Made by a program: the position numbers and the translations under genes | In this document: positions 53,730-62,637 of the stretch, one piece after another | How the letters are laid out: every line of letters starts with the position of its first letter | How positions within the stretch are numbered: the first letter of the stretch is position 1 | DNA from: Mycolicibacter hiberniae | GTDB lineage: Bacteria > Actinomycetota > Actinomycetes > Mycobacteriales > Mycobacteriaceae | Assembly: GCF_010729485.1 (NCBI RefSeq) | Contig: NZ_AP022609.1 | Span: 2,108,001-2,172,000, forward strand | DNA: 64,000 nt | Direction of reading: 5' to 3' | Notes under the pieces: generated by a model | Told to the model about the DNA's origin: nothing | Seen by the model: only the letters and a program-made list of their open reading frames with translations | The model's database searches: none

Positions 53730-54287
53730 CTAGACCTCCAGCAGCTCGCCTTCCTTGTGCTTGACCAGTTCGTCGATCTGCGTCACGAACTGGTGGGTGG
53801 ACCTGTCCAGATCCTTCTCCGCCCGGCCGACCTCGTCCTCGCCGGCGTCGCCGTCTTTGCGGATACGGTGCAGCTCCTCCATCGCCTTACGGCGGATGTT
53901 GCGCACCGAGACCTTGGCGTCCTCGCCCTTGGCCTTGGCCTGCTTGACCAGCTCCCTGCGGCGCTCCTCGGTGAGCTGCGGCACGGCCACCCGGATCACC
54001 GAGCCGTCGTTGCCCGGGTTCAGGCCGAGGTCGGAGTTGCGGATCGCGTTTTCGATGGGGCCCAGCTGCGACGCCTCGTAGGGCTTGATCACCACCAGGC
54101 GCGCCTCGGGCACGTTGATGCTGCACAGCTGGGTGATGGGGGTCATCGACCCGTAGTAGTCGATGGCTATCCGCGAGAACATGCCCGGGTTGGCCCGGCC
54201 GGTCCGGATGGTCGAGAGATCGTCACGGGCCACCGACACGGCCTTCTCCATTTTCTCCTCGGCATCGAAGAGAGCCTCGTCGATCAT
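53730..54287 (-). CDS. frr: Ribosome recycling factor
   Basis: 185 residues, the exact family size. Coiled-coil domain I and small domain [38 protein letters not shown] split over 2-37, [20 protein letters not shown] and [20 protein letters not shown]. With EF-G it dissociates ribosomes after termination. It follows pyrH by 65 bases. Confidence 0.96.
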   Translation of the reverse strand: MIDEALFDAEEKMEKAVSVARDDLSTIRTGRANPGMFSRIAIDYYGSMTPITQLCSINVPEARLVVIKPYEASQLGPIENAIRNSDLGLNPGNDGSVIRVAVPQLTEERRRELVKQAKAKGEDAKVSVRNIRRKAMEELHRIRKDGDAGEDEVGRAEKDLDRSTHQFVTQIDELVKHKEGELLEV

Positions 54288-54352
54288 GTACCCCGCTCCT
54301 CGTTAGCTTCGCTGTGGCACGGCCGCTGCGGGGGCATCCCCCATCGCGCCCG

Positions 54353-55102
54353 TCAGCTGGTGACCAGTGTCCCGATCTTCTCACCCGCGACCGCCCGCGC
54401 GATATTTCCGTCGGTCAACAGGTTGAACACCAGGATCGGCATGCCATTGTCCATGCACAGGCTGAAGGCAGTGGCATCGGCCACCTTCAGTCCCTGCTCG
54501 AGCGCCTGGCGATGGGTGATCGAGGTGAGCAGCTCGGCGTCGGGGTGTGTCCGCGGGTCGGCGGTGAACACCCCGTCGACCGCCTTGGCCATCAGCACCA
54601 CCTGAGCGCCGATCTCCAGCGCCCGCTGCGCCGCGGTGGTGTCGGTGGAGAAATACGGCAGCCCCATGCCGGCCCCGAAGATCACCACCCGGCCCTTCTC
54701 CAGGTGCCGCTGTGCCCGCAACGGAATGTAGGGCTCGGCGACCTGGCCCATGGTGATCGCGGTCTGCACCCGGGTGTCGATACCTTCCTTTTCCAGGAAG
54801 TCCTGCAACGCAAGGCTGTTCATCACAGTGCCGAGCATGCCCATGTAGTCCGAGCGCATCCGCTCCATGCCGCGCTGCTGCAACTGGGCGCCACGGAAGA
54901 AGTTGCCGCCGCCGATCACGACAGCGACCTGCACACCGCCCCGGACCACTTCGGCGATCTGGCGTGCGACCTGGGCAACCACGTCGGGGTCGAGCCCCAC
55001 CTGGCCGCCGCCGAACATCTCGCCACCGAGCTTGAGCAACACCCGCGAATAGCGGGGGCGACCGTCCTGGTGGCCTTCGTCGGTACTCGTCGACTCCGTC
55101 AT
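54353..55102 (-). CDS. pyrH: UMP kinase
   Basis: 249 residues. Amino-acid-kinase fold with [13 protein letters not shown], the glycine-rich [46 protein letters not shown] and [19 protein letters not shown]. It phosphorylates UMP to UDP as a hexamer regulated by GTP and UTP. GGAGGAG lies just before the start. In M. tuberculosis the genes upstream lead to amiC-tsf-rpsB; here the divergent Hyc-type operon starts 178 bases away. Confidence 0.96.
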   Translation of the reverse strand: MTESTSTDEGHQDGRPRYSRVLLKLGGEMFGGGQVGLDPDVVAQVARQIAEVVRGGVQVAVVIGGGNFFRGAQLQQRGMERMRSDYMGMLGTVMNSLALQDFLEKEGIDTRVQTAITMGQVAEPYIPLRAQRHLEKGRVVIFGAGMGLPYFSTDTTAAQRALEIGAQVVLMAKAVDGVFTADPRTHPDAELLTSITHRQALEQGLKVADATAFSLCMDNGMPILVFNLLTDGNIARAVAGEKIGTLVTS

Positions 55103-55232
55103 CAGGCTCCTCCGGGCTGCGCGGATATGACAGCGCCATCGCGGTAAACGTCCGCGACGGCACCCTCATCCTGCCCTACCGGGCAGGTCAAACACAGCGC
55201 GGGGTCGCGACACCCGCATCCACCCCTACAGC

Positions 55233-55254
55233 ATATGAAGAACTTTTCAATTGA
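55233..55254. promoter_or_regulatory. AT-rich palindromic region, candidate ArsR operator
   Basis: ATATGAA followed after a few bases by TTTTCAATTGAT contains an imperfect inverted repeat (ATATGAA/TTCAAT) and a perfect TCAATTGA palindrome (55247-55254), just upstream of the regulator promoter. This is the form and place of an ArsR autoregulatory site. Confidence 0.4.
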
Positions 55255-55266
55255 TGCTTTGGTTGG

Positions 55267-55272
55267 TATGGT
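55267..55272 (+). promoter_or_regulatory. Candidate -10 (TATGGT), leaderless arsR-hyc operon
   Basis: TANNNT hexamer 7 nt before the GTG at 55280, chosen as the operon start. Confidence 0.45.
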
Positions 55273-55279
55273 TTCGGCT

Positions 55280-55609
55280 GTGCCGAACTCGCTGCATCAG
55301 GTCAAGGCCGAGTTCTTCAAGACCCTCGGGCACCCCGCCCGGATCCGGATCCTGGAGCTGCTGGCCGAACGCGACCACACCGTCGGCGAGCTGCTGCCCG
55401 AGATCGAGATCGAGGCCTCGAATCTGTCGCAGCAGCTCGGCGTGCTGCGCCGCGCCGGCGTGGTGACGGCGGTCAAGGACGGCAGCGCAGTGGTCTATTC
55501 CATCGCCTCGCCCGTACTCACCGAGCTGCTCGCCGTGGCACGCAAGGCCCTGACCGGACTTCTCTCCGACCAGGTCGCCATCCTCGATGACCTGCGGGCC
55601 GGCCAATGA
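55280..55609 (+). CDS. ArsR family regulator (Rv0081-like)
   Basis: 109 residues from the GTG at 55280; in-frame codons reach 55235 but they would run through the promoter and operator. Winged helix with KAEFFKTLGHPARIRILELL, the recognition helix SNLSQQLGVLRRAGVV and a beta-wing KDGSAVVYSI, closely like M. tuberculosis Rv0081, an autoregulated hypoxia-network regulator. It contains no Cys, so it cannot be a classical ELCVCDL metal sensor. It is the first gene of the operon; its stop overlaps the next ATG by 4 bp, as in Rv0081-Rv0082. It probably controls the complex encoded downstream. Confidence 0.88.
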   Translation: MPNSLHQVKAEFFKTLGHPARIRILELLAERDHTVGELLPEIEIEASNLSQQLGVLRRAGVVTAVKDGSAVVYSIASPVLTELLAVARKALTGLLSDQVAILDDLRAGQ

Positions 55610-56085
55610 GCTGGCTGACCCGGATCCGTGCACTGGGCCGCATCACCGAACCGGCCGGCGCCCGCCCCCCTGCGGCCACCGACCCGCCGGCCGGCGTCGC
55701 GGGATCGTGCCAGGTTCGCCACGTCGACGCCGGATCCTGCAACGGTTGCGAGATCGAGATCGCCGGGGCGTTCGGCCCGGTGTACGACGCCGAACGGTTC
55801 GGCGCCCGACTGGTCGCCTCGCCACGGCACGCCGACGCCCTTTTGGTCACCGGGGTGGTCACCCGCAACATGGCCGAACCGCTGCGCAACACGCTGGCGG
55901 CCACACCACAGCCCCGCAAGGTCATCGCCTGCGGCGACTGCGCGCTCAACCGGGGCGTCTTCGCGCAGGCCTACGGCACGGTGGGCGCCGTCGGTGAGGT
56001 GGTCGACGTCGATGTCGAAATCCCCGGATGCCCCCCGCGGCCCGAACAGATCGTCGCCGCCCTGCGGTCGGTGACCGGCCGGTGA
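55606..56085 (+). CDS. Hydrogenase-3/complex-I small subunit-like Fe-S protein (Rv0082-like)
   Basis: 159 residues, NuoB/HycG family. Four Cys at the positions expected for the N2-type [4Fe-4S] cluster are present: Cys45 and Cys48 in SCNGCEIE, Cys112 in ACGDCALNRG and Cys142 in PGCPPRPE. It would pass electrons between the large subunit (61118-62596) and the membrane arm. Cytosolic, attached to the HycD-like subunit. It overlaps both neighbours by 4 bp. The N-terminal 30 residues are Pro/Ala-rich and lack a targeting signal. Confidence 0.88.
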   Translation: MSWLTRIRALGRITEPAGARPPAATDPPAGVAGSCQVRHVDAGSCNGCEIEIAGAFGPVYDAERFGARLVASPRHADALLVTGVVTRNMAEPLRNTLAATPQPRKVIACGDCALNRGVFAQAYGTVGAVGEVVDVDVEIPGCPPRPEQIVAALRSVTGR

Positions 56086-58034
56086 GCACCCCGGCGCCCA
56101 CCGTGGCCGCACCGCACCGCCAGGCGCTTCCGGCAACCATCAGCGGTGCGGCAACAGCCGGGATCGGCGCCGCCGGAGTCGCGCTCGGCCTGGCAGGCGC
56201 CTTCGCCACCGTGCCCGCCATCGGTATCGACTGGCTGGTTCCGCTGCTGGGCGTGCAACTGCGCATCGACGCCCTCGGCGGCTTCTTCATGGCGCTGACC
56301 GGCGCGGTGGCCGTGGCGGTCGGCCTGTATTGGATCGGGTATGCGCGTCACGAGCGCTACGGCGCGGTCCCGCTGCTGGGCCTGCCGACCTTCGTCGCCA
56401 CGCTGCTGGCGGTACCGGCGGCAGGCTCGGTGACCACTTTCCTGCTGGCGTGGGAACTGATGGCACTCACGTCCCTGGTGTTGGTGCTCACCGAACAACA
56501 GCGCGCCGAGGTCCGCTCGGCCGCGCTGACCTACGCGGTGATGACACAGTTGGGCTTTGCGTCGCTGCTGGTGGGCATGGTGGTGCTGGCCGCCTATGCC
56601 GGTGACTCCTTCACCAACACCGGCGGGTTGCCCGAGCAGGCGCGCAACACCGTGTTCGTGCTGACACTGCTGGGCTTCGGCTCCAAAGCCGGGCTGCTCC
56701 CGCTGCACGCCTGGTTGCCCAGAGCGCACCCGGAGGCACCCAGCCCGGTCTCGGCGCTGCTCAGTGCCGCCATGGTCAGCCTCGGCATCTACGGGATCAT
56801 CCGTGTCGACGTCGTACTGCTCGGGCCCGGCCCGCGTTGGTGGGGTCTGACGCTGTTGATCGCCGGGGGCGCCTCGGCGCTGTACGGCGTGCTGCAGGCG
56901 TCGGTGGCGACCGACCTCAAACGGCTGCTTGCCTACTCGACGACGGAGAACGTCGGGTTGATCACCCTGGCCCTGGGCGCGGCCCTGTTGTTCTCCGGTG
57001 CGGGAGCGCGTGATGCCGCTGCCGTCGCCGCGGTCGCGGCATTGCTGCACCTGCTCGCCCACAGTGCGTTCAAAAGCCTCGGCTTTCTGGCGGCCGGGTC
57101 GGTGCTGGCGGCCACCGGCCTGCGCGACCTGGACCGGCTTGGCGGACTGGCCTCCCGAATGCCGGGCACCACAATGCTCTTCGGGGTGGCCGCGCTCGGC
57201 GCCGCCGGCCTGCCCCTGGGCGCCGGATTCGTCAGCGAATGGCTGCTGATCCAGTCGCTGATGCATGCCCGGGCCGCCGACGACGTCACGCTGACCCTGG
57301 TGACCCCGCTGGCGGTGGGTGCGGTCGCACTGACGGCCGGCCTGGGGGTGGCCGCCATGGTCAAAGCCTTCGGCATCGGGTTCCTGGCCCGTCCGCGCAG
57401 CGATGCGGCGGCAGCGGCCACCGAAGCACCCGCCACGATGCTGGCAGGGATGACGCTTGCCGCCCTGCCCTGCCTGATGCTGGCCGTCGCGCCGGGCACC
57501 GTCGGGCCACTGCTGCGCGCGGCGCTCGACACGCTGCCCCTCCCCGGCGCGGCCCCGGACGTCGGAACATTCCTGCGCCTGCCCGGTCTGGACGCCTCGA
57601 TGTCCCCGGGGCTGCTGGCCACCGCGCTGGCCGCCGCCGCCGTCGTGGTCCTGATCGCTTCCCGCTGGCGTGCGAGCACCCGCCCGAACACCGCCACAGT
57701 GCCGCTGTGGGCCTGCGGCGCAGACGAACTGAGCCCGCGTATGCAATACACCGCGACATCCTTCGCCCAGCCGCTGCAGCAGGTCTTCGATGATGTGCTG
57801 CGCACCGACACCGCAGTAGAAGTGACCCGCCAAGCTCCGTCGAGCTACTACGTGGACCGCATCGCCTACCGGGCGCGGGTGGCCGATGTCGTCGAAGACC
57901 GCTGGTATGCCCCGGTGCTGAGGGGCGTGGCCGCCGCCGCGCAGCTGGTGCGCCGCGCCCACACCGGCAGCGTGCACCTCTACCTGGCCTACGGCGCTGC
58001 GGGAGTGCTGATCGCCATGCTGGTGGCGCGATGA
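56082..58034 (+). CDS. HyfB/NuoL-like antiporter subunit (Rv0083-like)
   Basis: 650 residues, about 14-16 transmembrane helices, of the Mrp/NuoL/HyfB family. Ion-translocation residues are kept: Glu in WELMALTSLVLVL (helix 5), Lys in GFGSKAGLLPLHAWLPRAHP (helix 7) with its His residues, and Lys in TDLKRLLAYSTTENVGL (helix 8). These suggest it can move protons. A C-terminal hydrophilic part (about 545-630) and a last helix follow, which could clamp the membrane arm as the NuoL lateral helix does. GTG start overlapping the small-subunit gene by 4 bp. Confidence 0.88.
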   Translation: MSTPAPTVAAPHRQALPATISGAATAGIGAAGVALGLAGAFATVPAIGIDWLVPLLGVQLRIDALGGFFMALTGAVAVAVGLYWIGYARHERYGAVPLLGLPTFVATLLAVPAAGSVTTFLLAWELMALTSLVLVLTEQQRAEVRSAALTYAVMTQLGFASLLVGMVVLAAYAGDSFTNTGGLPEQARNTVFVLTLLGFGSKAGLLPLHAWLPRAHPEAPSPVSALLSAAMVSLGIYGIIRVDVVLLGPGPRWWGLTLLIAGGASALYGVLQASVATDLKRLLAYSTTENVGLITLALGAALLFSGAGARDAAAVAAVAALLHLLAHSAFKSLGFLAAGSVLAATGLRDLDRLGGLASRMPGTTMLFGVAALGAAGLPLGAGFVSEWLLIQSLMHARAADDVTLTLVTPLAVGAVALTAGLGVAAMVKAFGIGFLARPRSDAAAAATEAPATMLAGMTLAALPCLMLAVAPGTVGPLLRAALDTLPLPGAAPDVGTFLRLPGLDASMSPGLLATALAAAAVVVLIASRWRASTRPNTATVPLWACGADELSPRMQYTATSFAQPLQQVFDDVLRTDTAVEVTRQAPSSYYVDRIAYRARVADVVEDRWYAPVLRGVAAAAQLVRRAHTGSVHLYLAYGAAGVLIAMLVAR

Positions 58035-58993
58035 ACGTCATGGCTTACCTGGCGGGAATCGTCCAGGTCACCGGCGTGATCTTCGGCGCCCCCCTGGTGG
58101 TCGGTCTGATGCGCCAGGTCCGGGCCCGCGCCGAGGGTCGCACCGGAGCCGGTATGTGGCAACCGTGGCGTGACCTGCGCAAGCTGCTGGGCAAGCAGAA
58201 TCTCAAGCCGCTGGGCACCACCTGGGTTTTCGCCGCGGCGCCGGCCGCACTGGCGGCGACCACGCTGGTTATCGCCGCAACCGCTCCACTGGTGGCGACC
58301 GGGTCGCCACTGGACCCGGTCGCCGATCTGATTACCGTTGTGGGCCTGCTGTTTTTGGGCACCGTGGCGTTGACCCTGGCCGGTATCGACACCGCGACAG
58401 CCTTCGGCGGAATGGGCGCCAGCCGCGAGATCACCATCGCCGCCCTGGTGGAACCGACCATCCTGCTGGCGGTGTTCGCGTTGTCGATCCCGGCGAACTC
58501 AGCCAACCTGGGGGCCATCGTCGGCTACACCAGCGCGCATCCGGGTCAGGTGATCTCCCTGGCGAGCGCACTGGCCTTCGTCGCGTTGGTCATCGTGATC
58601 GTCGCCGAGACCGGCCGGCTGCCGGTGGACAACCCGTCGACACATCTTGAGCTGACGATGGTGCATGAGGCCATGGTGCTCGAATATGCCGGCCCGAAGC
58701 TGGCGATGGTCGAATGGGCGAGCGGCATGCGGCTGACCGTGCTGCTGGCGCTGCTGGCAAACCTGTTCTTTCCGTGGGGCATCGCGGGCGCGGACCCCGC
58801 TGCGCTCGACGTCGTCCTCGGGGCGGCGGCGATCGCGCTCAAGGTGGCCGTCCTGGCCGCAGCCATGGCCGGCGTCGAAGTGTTCCTCGCCAAGCTACGG
58901 CTGTTCCGGGTACCCGAACTGCTCGCCGGCTCCTTCGTGTTGGCGCTGCTGGCGGTGACGGCGGCGAACTTCTTCACCGAGGCGGCCGGATGA
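58031..58993 (+). CDS. hycD: HycD/NuoH-like membrane subunit (Rv0084-like)
   Basis: 320 residues, 8 predicted transmembrane helices. Family signatures are intact: [14 protein letters not shown] near residue 55, [15 protein letters not shown] (GASRE loop) and [20 protein letters not shown] followed by [13 protein letters not shown] with conserved acidic residues. In complex I and group 4 hydrogenases this subunit joins the hydrophilic arm to the membrane arm and, in complex I, forms the quinone cavity. It overlaps its neighbours by 4 bp on each side. Confidence 0.9.
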   Translation: MNVMAYLAGIVQVTGVIFGAPLVVGLMRQVRARAEGRTGAGMWQPWRDLRKLLGKQNLKPLGTTWVFAAAPAALAATTLVIAATAPLVATGSPLDPVADLITVVGLLFLGTVALTLAGIDTATAFGGMGASREITIAALVEPTILLAVFALSIPANSANLGAIVGYTSAHPGQVISLASALAFVALVIVIVAETGRLPVDNPSTHLELTMVHEAMVLEYAGPKLAMVEWASGMRLTVLLALLANLFFPWGIAGADPAALDVVLGAAAIALKVAVLAAAMAGVEVFLAKLRLFRVPELLAGSFVLALLAVTAANFFTEAAG

Positions 58994-59652
58994 ACGACGC
59001 GTGGATCGACTACGTCAACATGCTGGACCTGGCTGCCGGTGGCGTGCTGCTGGCCGCGGTGCTGGCCGTCTGGCACCGGGACCTGTCGGTGGTGGTGCGC
59101 CGCTTGCTGGTTGCCCAAGGCATCGCGTTGGCCGCCATCCCGGTGATTCGCGGTGTGCACGAGCATGATCGGGCGCTGCTGATGGTGGGTATCGGCGTGC
59201 TGGCGGTGCGGGCGGTTGTGCTGCCGGGATTGCTGCACCGAGCGTTGGGGGCCGAACGCCGGGAATCGGCGCCGCTGGTCGGTACCACCGCCGCGCTGCT
59301 GATGGTCACCGCGCTGGTGGTGGCGGGCTTCACCATCGCCCAACCGGTGGTCGCGCTCGCGCCCAGCACCTCGACCAACGCCGCCCCGGCGGCCATCGCC
59401 ACGGTGCTGATCGCACTGTTCATCATGGCGACCCGCCGCCACGCCATCTCCCAGGCGGTCGGGCTGCTGATGCTCGACAACGGGATCGCCGCGACCGCTT
59501 TCCTGCTCACGGCCGGCGTCCCCCTGATCGTGGAGCTCGGCGCCTCGCTGGACGTGCTGTTCGTCGTGATCGTCCTGGGCGTGCTGACCGGAGCGCTGCG
59601 CAAAGCCTTCGGCGGCGTGGATCTGGACCTGCTGCGGGAGTTGCGCGACTGA
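58990..59652 (+). CDS. hycP: HycP/HyfE-like membrane subunit (Rv0085-like)
   Basis: 220 residues, 6-7 predicted transmembrane helices. HyfE-type protein: [45 protein letters not shown] (NuoK-like helix with Glu replaced by Asp in LMLDNG) and a last helix ending [20 protein letters not shown]. It builds part of the membrane arm between the HycD- and antiporter-type subunits. ATG start overlapping hycD by 4 bp; its stop overlaps the next ATG by one base. Confidence 0.85.
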   Translation: MNDAWIDYVNMLDLAAGGVLLAAVLAVWHRDLSVVVRRLLVAQGIALAAIPVIRGVHEHDRALLMVGIGVLAVRAVVLPGLLHRALGAERRESAPLVGTTAALLMVTALVVAGFTIAQPVVALAPSTSTNAAPAAIATVLIALFIMATRRHAISQAVGLLMLDNGIAATAFLLTAGVPLIVELGASLDVLFVVIVLGVLTGALRKAFGGVDLDLLRELRD

Positions 59653-61118
59653 TGACTGCTCTGATCCTGCTTCCCCTGCTGGCACCGGCGCTGGCGACGC
59701 TGTGTGCGGCGACGCTCGGCTGGCGCAGGCTGACCGCCGCCGCCACCGTGGTATCGGCTCTGACCATCCTCGGATGCGGTGCCGCGCTGGGCTTTCAGGT
59801 CGGCGACCGGGTCCATATAGCAGTGGACGGCCTGCTGCGCGCCGACGCGCTATCGGCGACCATGCTGATCGTCATCGGCGTCGTCGGCAGCCTGGCCACC
59901 TGGGCGAGCATCGGCTACATCGACACCGAGCTGGCGAACGGGCACACCGATGCGCGCGGGGCGCGCCTGTACGGCATTCTGACCCCGGCATTCCTGGCGG
60001 CGATGGCTCTTGCGGTGTCGGCCAACAACATCGGCGTGGTGTGGATCGCGGTGGAGGCCACCACGGTGGTCACCGCGTTTCTGGTCGGCCACCAGCGCAG
60101 CCGGGCCGCCCTGGAAGCCACCTGGAAATACGTCATGGTGTGCTCGGTGGGCATCACCATCGCCTTCCTGGGAACGGTGCTGCTGCACTTCGCCGCGTTG
60201 CACGCCGGGGCAGGCAGCGAGGACGCGTTGAATCTCGACGTGCTGGCCGCCCATGCCGGGTCGCTCGACCCGGCGGTGACCCGACTGGCCGGCGCACTGC
60301 TGCTGATCGGCTACGGCGCGAAGATGGGCCTGGTGCCGTTTCACACCTGGCTCGCCGATGCGCACAGTCAGGCCCCGGCGCCGGTGTCGGCGTTGATGAG
60401 CGGGGTGTTGCTCTCCGTCGCGTTCTCGGTGCTGATCCGGATCAAGCCGATCATCGATGTCGCCGTGGGGCCCGGCTATCTGCGGACCGCACTGCTGGCC
60501 ACGGGTTTGGCGACGCTGCTGATCGCAGCCCTGATGCTCACCGTCACAGGTGATCTCAAGCGGATGCTTGCCTACTCATCAATGGAGACGATGGGTCTGA
60601 TCGCGGTTGCCGCGGCTGCGGGCACGCAGCTGGCCATTACCGCACTGCTGCTGCACGTCGCGGCTCACGGTGTCGGCAAGACCGTGCTGTTCCTAGCCGG
60701 CGGGCAGCTGCAGGCCGCCCACGGCACCACGGCCATCAGCGAGATCACCGCTGTACTGGGCCGGTCACGGCTGGTCGGCGGCGCGTTCGCCGCCGGGATG
60801 GTGATCCTGCTCGGCCTGCCGCCGTTCGCGATGTTCGCCAGCGAGGTGGCGATCGCGACCTCGCTGGCCGACGCCCGGCTGGCCTGGGCGCTGGGCCTGG
60901 CCATGGTGGCGCTGGTAGTGGCGTTCGCCGCGCTGGTGCGCAACACCGGCCGGATGTTGCTGGGCAGCCCATACGCCGGCAGTCCGGCGATCCGGGTGCC
61001 GGTGACGGTCGCCGGTGCACTGGTCGCCGGTGTCCTGCTGTCGCTGGCACTCGGGGTGACCGCCGGCCCGCTGTCCGGCCTGTTCGAGACCGCCGCAACC
61101 CAACTCGGAGTCCGCTGA
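59652..61118 (+). CDS. hycQ: HycQ/HyfF-like antiporter subunit (Rv0086-like)
   Basis: 488 residues, about 14 transmembrane helices, NuoN/HyfF family. It keeps the ion-path residues: Glu in WIAVEATTVVTAFLVG, Lys in GYGAKMGLVPFHTWLADAHSQ and Lys in GDLKRMLAYSSMETMGL, plus His residues in helix 8 (LLLHVAAHGVGKTVLF). With the 56082 protein it gives the complex two antiporter-type modules. Start overlaps hycP by one base and the stop overlaps hycE by one base. Confidence 0.88.
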   Translation: MTALILLPLLAPALATLCAATLGWRRLTAAATVVSALTILGCGAALGFQVGDRVHIAVDGLLRADALSATMLIVIGVVGSLATWASIGYIDTELANGHTDARGARLYGILTPAFLAAMALAVSANNIGVVWIAVEATTVVTAFLVGHQRSRAALEATWKYVMVCSVGITIAFLGTVLLHFAALHAGAGSEDALNLDVLAAHAGSLDPAVTRLAGALLLIGYGAKMGLVPFHTWLADAHSQAPAPVSALMSGVLLSVAFSVLIRIKPIIDVAVGPGYLRTALLATGLATLLIAALMLTVTGDLKRMLAYSSMETMGLIAVAAAAGTQLAITALLLHVAAHGVGKTVLFLAGGQLQAAHGTTAISEITAVLGRSRLVGGAFAAGMVILLGLPPFAMFASEVAIATSLADARLAWALGLAMVALVVAFAALVRNTGRMLLGSPYAGSPAIRVPVTVAGALVAGVLLSLALGVTAGPLSGLFETAATQLGVR

Positions 61119-62596
61119 TGGCACCGATCACCCGCAGGCAGGCGATCACCGCCGACCAGCTTGTCGGTGCGGCGACCGGTCTGCTGGTCGAGGGCTTCCG
61201 GCTCGCCCTGATGGCCGCCCACGACGACGGCGACACCCTGCGGGTGGTGTACCTGTTCCTCGCCGGCCGCCCAGACCGCCGTACCGAGCTGACCCTGACC
61301 GTGCCCGCGACGGACCCGGGGATCCCTTCACTGGCGCGGCTGTCGTTCCAGGCCGGCCGCTTCGAACGCGAGATACTCGATCTGTACGGGATCACCCCGC
61401 TGGGTCATCCCCAACCGCGCCGGCTGGTCCGGCACGCGCATTGGCCTCCGGATTGGCATCCGATGCGCAACGACGCCGGGAACCCGGGCGATTTTGTTGC
61501 CGCGGATCACTTTCCCTTCCTGACGGTCGAGGGTGCCGGCGTCTACGAGATTCCGGTCGGTCCGGTGCACGCCGGCCTGATCGAGCCGGGCCACTTCCGG
61601 TTCTCGGTTGTCGGGGAGTCGGTGCTGCGACTCAAAGCGCGCCTGTGGTTCGTGCACCGCGGAATCGAGCGACTGTTCCAGGGCCGTACCGCCGGCGCGG
61701 CAGTCGATCTGGCCGAACGGATCAGTGGCGATACCTCCGCCGGCCACGCCCTCGCGCACAGCCTGGCCGTCGAGGATGCCCTCGGCGTCGAATTGCCCGA
61801 TGCCGCGCACGTGCTGCGCGCTCTGCTGATCGAACTCGAGCGTCTCTACAACCATGCGGCCGATCTGGGTGCGCTGGCCAACGATGTGGGTTTCGGACTG
61901 GCCAACTCCCACGCCCTGCGGGTCCGCGAACTGGTGCTGCGCATCAACGACCAGGTGAGCGGCCACCGGCTGCTGCGCGGCGCGATCAGCCCCGGAGGCG
62001 TTGCGCTACAGGCGCTCCCCGATCCGGATCGGCTGCAGGAGCTGGCCGACGACATCGCGGAGATCGCCGAGCTGACGCTGGGCAACTCGACCATCTACGA
62101 CCGGTTCGCCGGGACCTCGGTGTTGCACCGGGAAGACGCCCTGGCGATGGGCACCCTCGGGTACGTGGCGCGGGCCAGCGGACTTGTCACCGACGCCCGC
62201 CTGGACCACCCCACCACCGAGCTTCCGATCACCGAGGTAACGGCGACCGGCGGCGACGTACTGGCCCGCTACACCGTTCGCCGCGATGAATTCGCGGCGT
62301 CAGTGGCGCTGTGCCGAACACTGATCGACAACCACACCGGCCCGATCGTGGTGCGCGAACCCCTTCCCCCGGTGACGGGCACCGGCAGCGGGATCGGCAT
62401 CGTCGAGGGCTGGCGCGGCAGCATTGTGCACCGCGTGGAGGTCGGGTCCGACGGCCTCATCCGCCGCGCGAAAATCGTGGACCCGTCCTGGTTCAACTGG
62501 CCCGCACTGCCGGTGGCAATGGCGGACACCATCGTCCCGGACTTCCCGCTGACGAACAAGAGCTTCAACCTGTCCTATGCCGGAAACGATTTATAG
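61118..62596 (+). CDS. hycE: HycE-like large subunit without [NiFe] ligands (Rv0087-like)
   Basis: 492 residues: an N-terminal NuoC-like domain (about 1-130, with ILDLYGITPLGHPQPRRLVR) fused to a NuoD/hydrogenase large-subunit domain, as in E. coli HycE. The proximal ligand motif of hydrogenases (RxCGxC) reads RISGDTSAGHA and the distal motif (DPCxxC) reads DPSWFNW, so all four Cys are replaced. It cannot hold a [NiFe] centre and is not a hydrogenase; it may reduce or oxidise a quinone or another partner as NuoD does. The C-terminus has no processing site typical of hydrogenases. Last gene of the operon. Confidence 0.88.
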   Translation: MAPITRRQAITADQLVGAATGLLVEGFRLALMAAHDDGDTLRVVYLFLAGRPDRRTELTLTVPATDPGIPSLARLSFQAGRFEREILDLYGITPLGHPQPRRLVRHAHWPPDWHPMRNDAGNPGDFVAADHFPFLTVEGAGVYEIPVGPVHAGLIEPGHFRFSVVGESVLRLKARLWFVHRGIERLFQGRTAGAAVDLAERISGDTSAGHALAHSLAVEDALGVELPDAAHVLRALLIELERLYNHAADLGALANDVGFGLANSHALRVRELVLRINDQVSGHRLLRGAISPGGVALQALPDPDRLQELADDIAEIAELTLGNSTIYDRFAGTSVLHREDALAMGTLGYVARASGLVTDARLDHPTTELPITEVTATGGDVLARYTVRRDEFAASVALCRTLIDNHTGPIVVREPLPPVTGTGSGIGIVEGWRGSIVHRVEVGSDGLIRRAKIVDPSWFNWPALPVAMADTIVPDFPLTNKSFNLSYAGNDL

Positions 62597-62618
62597 CTGC
62601 TGGGCGCAGAGCCCCTGT

Positions 62619-62637
62619 ATGTCAGGATATTTGACAT
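62619..62637. promoter_or_regulatory. Perfect inverted repeat over the MarR start codon
   Basis: ATGTCA-ggatatt-TGACAT has perfect 6-bp arms; the right arm includes the first bases of the ATG at 62636. A MarR dimer bound there would block its own transcription and translation start. Confidence 0.5.

Noticed and set aside
55606..62596. Functional [NiFe] hydrogenase / formate hydrogenlyase
   Set aside because: The large subunit lacks all four metal-binding Cys and no formate dehydrogenase or maturation genes are nearby.
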